NCBI GenBank assembly: GCA_036490475.1
Contig: DASXDT010000002.1
Location: 62,001-126,000, forward strand
Direction of reading: 5' to 3'
Length of the DNA stretch: 64,000 nt
DNA from: Candidatus Tumulicola sp.
Lineage (GTDB): Bacteria > Vulcanimicrobiota > Vulcanimicrobiia > Vulcanimicrobiales > Vulcanimicrobiaceae
Part shown: in pieces, positions 18,182 to 25,393 of the stretch
How positions within the stretch are numbered: position 1 is the stretch's first letter
Layout: every line of letters begins with the position of its first letter
Notes under the pieces: model-generated
Told to the model about the DNA's origin: nothing
Database searches by the model: none
The model's input: only the letters and a program-made list of their open reading frames with translations
Program-made: the position numbers and the translations under genes

Positions 18182-18772
18182 ATGAAACGCATTTACGATT
18201 GGAAAGCCGTTCAACAGCACTACGATCAGGGACACAAGTTCGTGGAGTGTCTTAAAAAATTTGGCATGACTCACACTGCCTGGCGCACGACAATTCTCCG
18301 CGGCGAACTGCGCGTGCCGTCAACCCCGTTCTCAGATCGACGCAGAAAGCACGATTGGGTTACGATTCAAGCATACTACGACACCGGAGCATCGGTTCGT
18401 GTCTGCGCGGCGGCATTCGGCTTCTGCGTTGAGGCCTGGTCGAAAGCCGTCGCTCGCGGTGAGATTCAACCGCGGCTTCCCGGAATGCCTATAGACGAGT
18501 TACTCGCAAGTACGAAACGGCGTCGCCAACATGTCAAAGCGAGATTGCTTAGAGCTGGCATTCTTAAGAATACATGTGACGGCTGCGGGTTGACTGATTG
18601 GAGAGGCGAACATTTGTCGATGCACTTGGACCACGTCAATGGTGTATCAAACGATCACCGGCTAGCTAATCTTCGGATGCTCTGCCCCAATTGTCACAGT
18701 CAAACGCCAACGTACGGAGGCCGCAATATGCGGCGCAATCGCTCGTTGCATGAACCCGGGCCGCCGTTGTAG
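18182..18772 (+). CDS. HNH endonuclease with two N-terminal recognition repeats (copy 3)
   Basis: 196 residues from ATG 18182. It has two tandem copies of the helical module seen once in copy 1: residues ~4-40 (YDWKAVQQHYDQGHKF ... FGMTHTAW) and ~52-90 (HDWVTIQAYYDTG ... FGFCVEAWSKAVARGEI). The HNH domain follows: CDGCG, HLDHVNGVSNDHRLANLR, LCPNCHSQTPTYGG. Divergent to the broken copy 2. The extra module suggests a longer or altered DNA target than copy 1. The tRNA-Gln gene begins 20 bases after its stop. Confidence 0.88.
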   Translation: MKRIYDWKAVQQHYDQGHKFVECLKKFGMTHTAWRTTILRGELRVPSTPFSDRRRKHDWVTIQAYYDTGASVRVCAAAFGFCVEAWSKAVARGEIQPRLPGMPIDELLASTKRRRQHVKARLLRAGILKNTCDGCGLTDWRGEHLSMHLDHVNGVSNDHRLANLRMLCPNCHSQTPTYGGRNMRRNRSLHEPGPPL

Positions 18773-18778
18773 TATAGT
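18751..18778 (+). promoter_or_regulatory. Possible promoter of the tRNA pair
   Basis: A -10-like TATAGT at 18773-18778 lies 14 bases before the tRNA-Gln 5' end and overlaps the HNH stop codon. The best -35 candidate (TGAACC, 18751-18756) is weak. Tentative. Confidence 0.3.
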
Positions 18779-18792
18779 CCAGCGCTGGTCAT

Positions 18793-18867
18793 TCCCGGGT
18801 AGTTCAGCGGTAGAACGGCGGCCTCTGAAGCCGCATGTCGGTGGTTCGAGACCATCCCCGGGAGCCA
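18793..18867 (+). tRNA. tRNA-Gln (anticodon CTG)
   Basis: Full cloverleaf: acceptor TCCCGGG pairs with CCCGGGA; D arm GTTC/GAAC; anticodon stem GCGGC/GCCGC around the loop CTCTGAA (anticodon CTG); T arm GGTGG-TTCGAGA-CCATC. An encoded CCA ends at 18867. Confidence 0.95.
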
Positions 18868-18869
18868 TC

Positions 18870-18945
18870 GGCCCTATCGTCTAGAGGCCTAGGACGCCGC
18901 CCTCTCACGGCGGTAACGCGGGTTCGAATCCCGCTGGGGCTACCA
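18870..18945 (+). tRNA. tRNA-Glu (anticodon CTC)
   Basis: Full cloverleaf: acceptor GGCCCTA with TGGGGCT (two G-U pairs); anticodon stem CCGCC/GGCGG around CTCTCAC (anticodon CTC); T arm GCGGG-TTCGAAT-CCCGC; encoded CCA at 18943-18945. It sits 2 bases after tRNA-Gln, so the two are one transcript. Everything to its right for ~24 kb is sparse and accessory in character, so its 3' end is a plausible integration site. Confidence 0.95.
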
Positions 18946-18961
18946 TTTTCGTATGCGAAAA
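18946..18961 (+). terminator. Weak hairpin after tRNA-Glu
   Basis: TTTTCG-TATG-CGAAAA forms a 6-bp stem with a 4-base loop directly after the CCA, followed by T-rich sequence. It may end the tRNA transcript; the stem is AT-rich and weak. Confidence 0.35.
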
Positions 18962-19235
18962 CTCCTTATTTTATAGGCGTTCTATGCTTGCACGTATTCC
19001 AGTCAAGACAGCCAACTGTGCAGCCAAATGTACCTTGCGTTGCATCTAAGAGACTGGGCACTGCCGTAAAGCGCACCTAGACGCAACATTCGGGGACCGA
19101 CTCTTGACGATTGGAGCGGTCTGAGCTAGCCACCCTCGATCCGAGCCAGCATCGTCTCCGCCTGCGTTGGACTTGCGATTCGATAGCGTCGTTGCCGAAA
19201 CGGCCGGCAGTCATCAAGACGCACGACCAAAAGCG

Positions 19236-19320
19236 TCTATACAACTATACGCCTATACGCCTATACGCCTATACCACTATACGCCTATGGTCGTATAGGC
19301 CTGTAAGCCATTGCCGGCGC
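19236..19320 (+). repeat. Octamer-array repeat, copy A
   Basis: Tandem CTATACGC octamers, some degenerate, followed by the inverted octamer CGTATAG and then GGCCTGTAAGCCATTGCCGG. The array can fold back on the inverted copy. It is the leftmost member of a dispersed family (copies B to I); this copy lacks the conserved ~75-base core that follows the array in the others. No gene is seen in the flanking 18962-19392. Confidence 0.7.
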
Positions 19321-19392
19321 GTGCAGCGTCCCGCAAGACAAAGTTCGAGCCGTCGATCGAAGCGGAGAGGCCCAAAAGGGCTAAGCCAAACG

Positions 19393-19986
19393 CTAAGAAG
19401 CCCGCTGCCTGACTGCATCTGCTAGGGCGCGAAGCTCTTCCCTAACGGCTTCGATATCCTCAACGTGACCACGCTGTATCATTGCATCGGTCACTGTCTC
19501 GCGTTTCTCACCTAGCGTTTCCAAGCGGCTGAACAAGAAATACACCTGGTTTTTTAGGCTCTTGTAGAATTCGCCCTCGGCTACCGTCCCAGCCTGAATT
19601 AGTGGCGCTCGACTAATTTTAGAAAGTGCGGGGGGGTCGTTCTCCTCTTTGGCTTTCTCCGTGAGCATCGTCACAATCGCTCGCTGACCGTAAACGGGTT
19701 GCAGCAAGTCAGAAAGCCGGTCGATCATTCGCCACGTGTCGGCCAGGAGAATGTCGCGACGTTCGGCCGCATCATTCTGTTGTGATGCGTCCTGGCGCTT
19801 TCCAAGTAAGTACTCGAGTCGCAAGTTCCAGCAGCCCCAGATAACGTACGCAAACCCGAACAGCGCGATCAGCAACGGCAGATACTTGGGCGCGTTTGAC
19901 CCCAAGCTAGCAGCAGCGAGCCAATACGAACCTACCCAGGCGATCACGCCTAGCAAGAGATTGCCCACCCGTGACGGCCAGAGCAT
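19393..19986 (-). CDS. Hypothetical membrane-anchored coiled protein
   Basis: 197 residues. Two hydrophobic segments near the N-terminus (about 8-30 and 36-53: LLLGVIAWVGSYWLAAASLG and LPLLIALFGFAYVIWGC) are followed by ~140 charged, helical cytoplasmic residues with heptad-like spacing. No family recognised. It lies upstream of, and in the same direction as, no obvious partner; the next minus-strand gene starts 3 kb away. Could be an accessory-region membrane effector or signalling protein; function unknown. Confidence 0.6.
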   Translation of the reverse strand: MLWPSRVGNLLLGVIAWVGSYWLAAASLGSNAPKYLPLLIALFGFAYVIWGCWNLRLEYLLGKRQDASQQNDAAERRDILLADTWRMIDRLSDLLQPVYGQRAIVTMLTEKAKEENDPPALSKISRAPLIQAGTVAEGEFYKSLKNQVYFLFSRLETLGEKRETVTDAMIQRGHVEDIEAVREELRALADAVRQRAS

Positions 19987-20639
19987 GGGCTCTGAGCTAC
20001 GCCCGAGCTAAAGAATCACCCTGTCACGGCGTATCCGACCTACCAATGGCTAGCTCGTTGTGTCAAGTATATTGTGTCAAGTATAGACTGCCGAGACGAG
20101 ACTAAAAGCGCGCCGGCGTCCACAACGTACGAAGCGTACGATAGTAGATTCGCGATGGTGATGGGGCTGATGGACCCGCCGCCCGTTTCCAGGCCGCTGC
20201 AGATCGCGTTGAGGATCGTAGCGCAACAAGGCGCCGGGGCGTTTGACGCCGTGGGCGACTGGACGAGAGCGCTGGCGTGAACCTCGGGGTTTAGCCTGGT
20301 CCCGGATCAACGGGAGACGTACGCGGAATAGAACAGTTTTGAAGATATCGGCAAAACGTTACGACGTTATGATGAAGGCGATTTCCTACTGCACGGGTCG
20401 GATTCAAGGTAACGCCTGCCTGCCACGGCCGAGTCGTGTTCGAAACTGTCTCACCAGACTTAGCAAGCATATATGGAGTCACACTAGGCCCCGATTTGTC
20501 TTTCATCACTACCGACGACGGAGCACCCTCGTGCCACTTGCACACGACAAAGCGAATCTTGCTCGAATGCGCTCCGTGGCTCACGCCTTTGGATTTTGAT
20601 TATTGCCGCGAGTATTTAGCTCGAAGTTCGCGGAGCACG
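19987..20639. other. Gene-poor stretch with a coding relic
   Basis: No intact gene seen. Bases ~20196-20280 encode, on the plus strand, the tail IALRIVAQQG then GAFDAVGDWT, which recurs in modified form at 24974-25089 and 35520-35625, so it is the 3' end of a decayed multi-copy gene. A short direct repeat TGTGTCAAGTATA occurs twice at ~20056-20086. Confidence 0.45.
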
Positions 20640-22016
20640 TCACGCGTCCGCTGGCCCGAAGACGGCGTTTAGCCTTCGCACGCTCGAATCATCGTAGCGT
20701 AGTCGCACTAGCGAAACGGCTTGACCATACATGGACTCAAATTCGCGTGCCGATGCTGACATATTTCGGGCCGACTGATATGCCGCGAGGGCCCCCTCAA
20801 AGTCGCCCAGGATGATTCTAGCCTCTCCAATCGTTGCCTCGCGCCACTTATCTCGGTAAGCGCTCTCTGCAGCTTGGAGCGCAAGCTCAGCATGCGCGGC
20901 CGCGGAATTTGGTACCGCGCTCGCCGCAGGCGCTTTCATTACCTCAAGAAAGGCAACATTAATGGCATGGTATAGTACTTGGTTCGGATCGCCAACCGTC
21001 TGAGCCTCAGCAAGTGCAGCATCATAAAGCGAATGCGCGCGTTCCCAATCCGACTCGGCGCCCTTCAGCAGCCACCGCCGCTTGTAGCGTCCGGCGAGTG
21101 TACCTTTCGCGTCGGTGGTATGTGCATATTGCTGTAAAATGCTTAGAGCCTCCGATGCTCGGCCCTGGGCGTCCAGGGCAAGGCTCAGCTCCACTAATGT
21201 ACTGTTGTCAAGTGACTCAGCTACATGGAGGAAAGAGTCGATGACCTCTTGATATCGTCGGTGCTCAATGCTTACGGCGGCACTATCTAGGGTACTCCGC
21301 ACCACGCTGCCGCCGCAAAGGGAGTCGACAATGATTCTTACACTGAGATCATCTTTTGATACGGGCTTAACCATCGTTCGGTGATCGCCTGGAATCACTT
21401 TGCCGGCGTCCGACGGAAACGGATCTAGAACCGATTCGAGTTCAATAAACGCATCCCGCTCTCCGGCGACTGCATGGACATGAAAGGGGAGTGCGCCCTC
21501 GAACTTTGTCGTCCACTCAGATCTCAAGTGCGTTAAGAATTCACTGCCCGGCTTCATGTCCCTGATCTGGTGCTTCGCGAAAGTTAAATACTGAGCTCTT
21601 TCCGTCCCCGTACTCGGCGTTCCAAAGAGGAACAAGTGCCCTATACGGCTTGACATACGATCATTTAGCGCGACCCGTTGAGATATGAGGCCGCCCATGC
21701 TATGTGTAATCAGCGCCAGGGACTTGTATTGTTGGAGTGGCGCATGGTCGACGCGGGTTTGCAATGCGAGAGAAGCCTTCTCTAAATCCGGGTCGTCAGC
21801 CCAGAATCCAAAATCGAACCTTTTCGACGTAGCATAGCTAACAGCGAAAACATCCCAGTTTGCGAGTCGCGGTTCATTCACAAGAAATTGCGGGAAGTCG
21901 CCCCAGTCGCCATTCGAACCTCCCATGCCATGCACAAATAAAATGGCTGCTTCCTTGGAAAGATTGCGAAATGATTCCAAACCGTTACGGGCTCGCCGCC
22001 GCTTCAAAAAGCACAT
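20640..22016 (-). CDS. Serine hydrolase fused to TRAFs-type TPR domain (putative defence effector)
   Basis: 458 residues, two domains. Residues ~22-240 are an alpha/beta hydrolase: oxyanion segment LFVHGMGGSNGDW, nucleophile S106 in THSMGG, candidate D188 (GERDAF) and H212 (GDHRTM), resembling PGAP1/DUF676-type lipases or esterases. Residues ~260-455 are helical repeats with GRYKRRWLLKG, ERAHSLYDAAL, YHAINVAFLEV and WREATIGEARI, the pattern of the MAP3K TRAFs-binding (DUF4071-like) domain found in bacterial conflict and signalling proteins. The ATG overlaps the stop of the SLOG-like gene by one base. Last gene of a TIR/SLOG/hydrolase operon; inferred effector that could cleave lipid, protein or another ester when activated. 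Confidence 0.8.
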   Translation of the reverse strand: MCFLKRRRARNGLESFRNLSKEAAILFVHGMGGSNGDWGDFPQFLVNEPRLANWDVFAVSYATSKRFDFGFWADDPDLEKASLALQTRVDHAPLQQYKSLALITHSMGGLISQRVALNDRMSSRIGHLFLFGTPSTGTERAQYLTFAKHQIRDMKPGSEFLTHLRSEWTTKFEGALPFHVHAVAGERDAFIELESVLDPFPSDAGKVIPGDHRTMVKPVSKDDLSVRIIVDSLCGGSVVRSTLDSAAVSIEHRRYQEVIDSFLHVAESLDNSTLVELSLALDAQGRASEALSILQQYAHTTDAKGTLAGRYKRRWLLKGAESDWERAHSLYDAALAEAQTVGDPNQVLYHAINVAFLEVMKAPAASAVPNSAAAHAELALQAAESAYRDKWREATIGEARIILGDFEGALAAYQSARNMSASAREFESMYGQAVSLVRLRYDDSSVRRLNAVFGPADA

Positions 22017-22549
22017 CAGAGCGTGGGAATACTTAGAATCGGCAGGTGGAGCGAGGTTGCGCGGTCGACAAAATCAGCAGTTGCATCCTCGGAGTTGCGT
22101 CGTTTGCTATCCCAGATCGCGATCGCAATCAGAGAAGTCGCCCCATTAACCGATAGACACACTGCCTCATCGATAATGGTTTGGTTCGCCGATCTGTATC
22201 CGGCGGCATTTCGTTCTACGTTCAGAACAATCAGATCGCCTCTGATTTGAGCCCTCCCTATAGCCTCATCGTAAATGGCCTCCCATTTCCCGGGCCTGTC
22301 GACGACCGAGGACCTGCGGAAGTCGTCGATACCGTAGGGAAGGACTATGCGAAAACAAATGTCCAACTCCATAGATACGTGGATCGCGATCAGGTCCGCG
22401 CCGCAGGCAGCGGAGCTGACCAAACCGGTTACTTTTCGAGATCGAAACTGTTCAGCGATCACACCATGAACGGTTTGAATACGGTCTGACGGAAAGCGCG
22501 GCTCAGCGCCCAACGCATCTATTCGTCGTCCGGCAAGCGCCGCGATCAA
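22016..22549 (-). CDS. SLOG-like nucleotide-binding protein
   Basis: 177 residues: an alpha/beta Rossmann-like fold with AGRRIDALG at the start, PRFP, GLVSSAACGADLIAI, RIVLPYGIDDFRRSSV and a C-terminal AIWDSKRR. These blocks match the SLOG-type (SMF/DprA-LOG) proteins that accompany TRAFs and TIR domains in bacterial conflict systems, where they are thought to bind nucleotide-derived signals. SLOG assignment is from remembered motif pattern, not a search. TTG start overlaps the TIR gene stop (TTGA), and its stop overlaps the hydrolase ATG, so all three are coupled. Inferred role: sensor of the molecule made by the TIR protein. Confidence 0.7.
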   Translation of the reverse strand: MIAALAGRRIDALGAEPRFPSDRIQTVHGVIAEQFRSRKVTGLVSSAACGADLIAIHVSMELDICFRIVLPYGIDDFRRSSVVDRPGKWEAIYDEAIGRAQIRGDLIVLNVERNAAGYRSANQTIIDEAVCLSVNGATSLIAIAIWDSKRRNSEDATADFVDRATSLHLPILSIPTL

Positions 22550-22968
22550 GGTTGATAGGTGTTCTTTGCCGACTTGAGCGCCTCAACGACCCGATCGCGT
22601 TCAAAACTCGTCGCCCAGGATGTTCCGACAGCAAGAATCCCTATGGGCGCGGCGTTGTCTTTCTGCAATTTGACCGCGGCGAGCTTTAGTTTTATATCGT
22701 CTTTCATTGCGCGTTCAATCTCCCAGTTTACCCATTTGCTTGTAGAGGTTTTCTCGCCTACAAGCACGAGCAGATGAGTGGCTGTCATCATCATTTTCGT
22801 CAATGTAGACTTAACGACAACTGCGTCCGCGCTATCGATTTTAACATCCGGACCGCGACTGTCGAAATCGAAATCAAAGTCGTTATTGGCATCCCAAGCT
22901 TGGAGCAATCGCTTATAGTGCACGTCTTCGCTGTGGTCGTACGAAACAAAAACCTTAGTCCTGGGCAT
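22546..22968 (-). CDS. ThsB-like TIR-domain protein
   Basis: 140 residues from ATG 22968, with GGAGAG 6 bases upstream; a longer in-frame start at 23187 has no support. The start KVFVSYDHSEDVHYKRLL and the block HLLVLVGEKTSTSKWVNWE match the ThsB/DUF1863 TIR-like family, in which the Glu of the W-V-x-W-E region (E83) is the likely NADase catalytic residue. In Thoeris systems ThsB proteins make an ADP-ribose-type signal on phage infection. Here the downstream partners are a SLOG-like protein and a hydrolase-TRAFs protein rather than canonical ThsA (SIR2-SLOG). First gene of the operon. Confidence 0.82.
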   Translation of the reverse strand: MPRTKVFVSYDHSEDVHYKRLLQAWDANNDFDFDFDSRGPDVKIDSADAVVVKSTLTKMMMTATHLLVLVGEKTSTSKWVNWEIERAMKDDIKLKLAAVKLQKDNAAPIGILAVGTSWATSFERDRVVEALKSAKNTYQP

Positions 22969-23688
22969 GGTACGCTCTCCTTTTGTAAAACACTTAATCA
23001 AATCTGGGACACGTGTGAGAATCCCTGCAATGCAAGAGCCCTCCGTTTCCGCGGGGCGAGGTTCGATGACGTACTTGCTTGACCTTGGGGACCCTTTGGC
23101 TCGGGCCGAGTCGTCCACGCCGGTAATTTTAGTCAGAATCACCATGCCTCTTCGCCACCATGGCCAAGGCTTTGCTTCAGCACGCATTGGTCCATCCCTT
23201 AGCCTTCAGACGGCTTCGCAACCATCGACAACAGAATAGGGCAGGAGCGCAGCCCGTCAGCGCGTTGGCGGGCATTCCATGACCTGCGCTGGAGCCTCCT
23301 GCACCTGAAGTCGTGACACATCCTTCAACGAATCGGTATAGCCCACTCATCGTCCGCTCTTCCGATCGAAAAGCGTGCGTCAATTACCAACAATCCCCCG
23401 GGACGTTCGCGTCGCTCGATACGCTTAGCGAACCGCGGGCGGGAGCACGGTGGGGTCACAGACCCGCCGTTAGACGCATCAGCCGGTGTTTCTGAACCTG
23501 CGCATCTGCTCGCAGTGCGGGGTGCGATTTGTTAGCTCTCCTCGCAGCAGGGCGACGTTCTGCTCGACCCGTTCGGAACCGAGCATGTGGGCCAACACAG
23601 AGCCGATTTTAATACCGGCAGAGCGCTCACGTCGCAACGTCAGTTGCCGACCTCCTCGGCGATCGTCGCGAGGCAATTCCGACGATAC
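22969..23688. other. Gene-poor stretch, possible Zn-ribbon relic
   Basis: No convincing gene. The plus strand at 23501-23565 reads ICSQCGVRF then RATFCSTR, resembling a four-cysteine zinc ribbon whose last cysteine is lost; this may be a relic. Confidence 0.3.
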
Positions 23689-24051
23689 TTAGCGCGTCGC
23701 AAAGGTTAAAGAATCGCTAGCGCCGGAATGTCGAGAGCCGCCCAGCAGTGCTACACGGAACTCCTGACAGAACGGGCTAAGTAACCACGCAAGGCCCCCA
23801 CGTCCTGAGCGTCCCTGGTCTTTGGCGGCCTGAAGTTTCGCAAAGCTTCTCATCGCGTCTTCGTTCGCGAAGTCTTTGACGCGTCGCGTTCCATTGGGAT
23901 CCGTTTTCACGATCGCGTGACCCACAAGCCAGCGCCGGAGCGCTAAACAGCGAACGGATGAAGTAACCAGATTCGCGACGGCGCGGCCGGTGGCCGCTGA
24001 CGGTAGCCAATCCGTGGCGGATCTCCGCGCGTAGCCAAAAGCCCTTGCCAC
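23689..24051 (-). pseudogene. Possible recombinase relic (copy 1)
   Basis: An open frame whose middle reads RWLVGHAIVKTDPNGTRRVK then FANEDAMRSFAKLQ. The same block appears at 24465-24791 as VTRIVNTAPDGTRRVEF then TRDEALAKLH. The pattern (strand, GTRR, then TRDEALAKL) resembles the N-terminal DNA-binding part of phage-type tyrosine recombinases. The rest is not recognisable, so a decayed fragment is likelier than a working gene. Confidence 0.35.
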
Positions 24052-24420
24052 TATAACGCAATGCCACTATAGGCGTATGTCGCCATGTCGCCATGTCGCC
24101 ATGTCGCCATGTCGCTATGTCGCTATGTCGCTATACGCCTATACACCTATACGCCTATACGCCTGTAAGCGTATAGGCCTGTAAGCCGTTGCCGGGCCGG
24201 CGCCCCAGCACCGATGGTCTAACACGGAGGTCTTAGATATTCTGCAAATTGTGCTTAAACGCGAGCTGAAAGCGCGTGCGGATTCGCAACGACGCCGGCC
24301 CGACCGCGGTCCACCTTACCCCCTCCGCACTCGGCAGTTTCCGAGATGACCAAGGGGGTAAGCGCTACGAGCGTTCGCCGACAAGGCGTGCATAGCGGCG
24401 CGCTGCCGGGCCTGTACTGG
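24052..24420 (+). repeat. Structured repeat element, copy B (most complete)
   Basis: Three parts in order. (1) An octamer/nonamer array at 24058-24175, first ATGTCGCC-type then CTATACGC-type, ending in a perfect 8-bp hairpin CTATACGC-CTGTAA-GCGTATAG. (2) A conserved core of ~120 bases with GGTCTTAGATATTCTGCAAA and GCTTAAACGCGAGC. (3) A nested hairpin: outer CTTACCCCC (24315-24323) with GGGGGTAAG (24354-24362), inner CTCGG (24330-24334) with CCGAG (24341-24345). A further ~60 bases after it are shared with copy E. Confidence 0.75.
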
Positions 24421-24464
24421 AGCTTCTGCGCGCGAGCCGACCAAAGACTCGCCGACCGATTTCC

Positions 24465-24791
24465 CTACGCTACAAACGCTTCTAAGCCCGTTTTACCGGA
24501 AGTCCGCGACGCACTTGAGGCTCGCAAGCTCGGCATCCGCGTTCTCATCGGCATGCAACGCGGTTTGCGTTGCCTCAGCCAATCGCATTTTTCGCTTCGA
24601 TTCCGCATTGACAGCAGCAGTCGATTTAATGCTCGATAACTCTTAATCGAGCTGTCGCTAGAACTTCGCACCTTCCCTAAGCTCGCCGTTCTGACGTGCA
24701 GCTTCGCAAGCGCCTCGTCGCGCGTCCGGGCGGTGAACTCGACGCGTCGCGTTCCATCCGGAGCCGTGTTCACGATCCGCGTGACCCACAA
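24465..24791 (-). pseudogene. Possible recombinase relic (copy 2)
   Basis: Open frame beginning WVTRIVNTAPDGTRRVEF then TARTRDEALAKLHVRTASL, which looks like the N-terminal arm-binding region of a tyrosine recombinase; the remaining ~65 residues are Ser/Arg-rich and carry no catalytic R-H-R-Y residues. Paired with the similar relic at 23689-24051. Inference only. Confidence 0.35.
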
Positions 24792-24973
24792 GCCATCGCT
24801 GGAGCACCTAGACAGCGAACCCGTTCCTTTGCTACGGCGCTTGCGCTTTGGCGCGGGCTAGCGCTTCGCCGCCGAGAGCGCTCATACCCCACGCCCGGCG
24901 CTGGCGCCGATTCGGCCGCGAGAGCGATAGCCACCAAGGCGCTTGCAGGGCACTGCAGTCGTCGTGCGGTTCG

Positions 24974-25089
24974 ATCTCCAAGCCTTCCTGGAAGCCCTGC
25001 GCAGTCTCGAGCAAGACGCGGGCGCGTTCGACGCTGTGGGCGACTGGACGCAGGCGCCGGCGGCGAGATGGCTCGTTCGATTGAACTGA
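24974..25089 (+). pseudogene. Recurrent gene-end relic (copy 2 of 3)
   Basis: The plus strand reads FLEALRSLEQDAGAFDAVGDW and a short tail to TGA. Related tails occur at 20196-20280 and 35520-35625. No start is visible. Identity of the parent gene unknown. Confidence 0.4.
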
Positions 25090-25114
25090 CAAGGCCGACG
25101 CCACTACGGTGTTA

Positions 25115-25310
25115 CAGGCTTATAGTGCTACAGCCTTACGGGCCTGTTTGCATATAGGCGTATGGGCGTATCGGCGTACAGGCCTGTTGGGCTCTTCAAC
25201 TGTCCACCTGCGCCGGTTGCCGGCGGTCGCGTGGCCTAATACCGAGGTCTTAGATATTCTGCAATCGTGTTCAAACGCGCCGAAGACGCGTGCCGGTTCG
25301 CAACGCGCCG
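25115..25310 (+). repeat. Structured repeat element, copy C
   Basis: A degenerate array of GCTTATAG/GGCGTATGGGCGTA-type units (25115-25185) is followed by the core with ACCGAGGTCTTAGATATTCT, TTCAAACGCGCCGAAGACGCG and GGTTCGCAACGCG. The nested hairpin part is missing. The lipoprotein gene at 25394 begins ~85 bases downstream. Confidence 0.7.
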
Positions 25311-25393
25311 AACCTTGATACTCACTGTGCTAAACACGCGCTAACGATCTAATAGCGGGAGCGGCCCTTCGAGAGACTGAAAGTACACACACA

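Noticed and set aside
24058-24175. CRISPR array
   Set aside because: Units are only 8-9 bases, directly abutting and degenerate; there are no spacers of ~30 bases and no cas genes.
24315-24362. Retron or integron attC reading of the nested hairpin
   Set aside because: No reverse transcriptase or integron integrase is present, and the R/L box pattern of attC is not visible.
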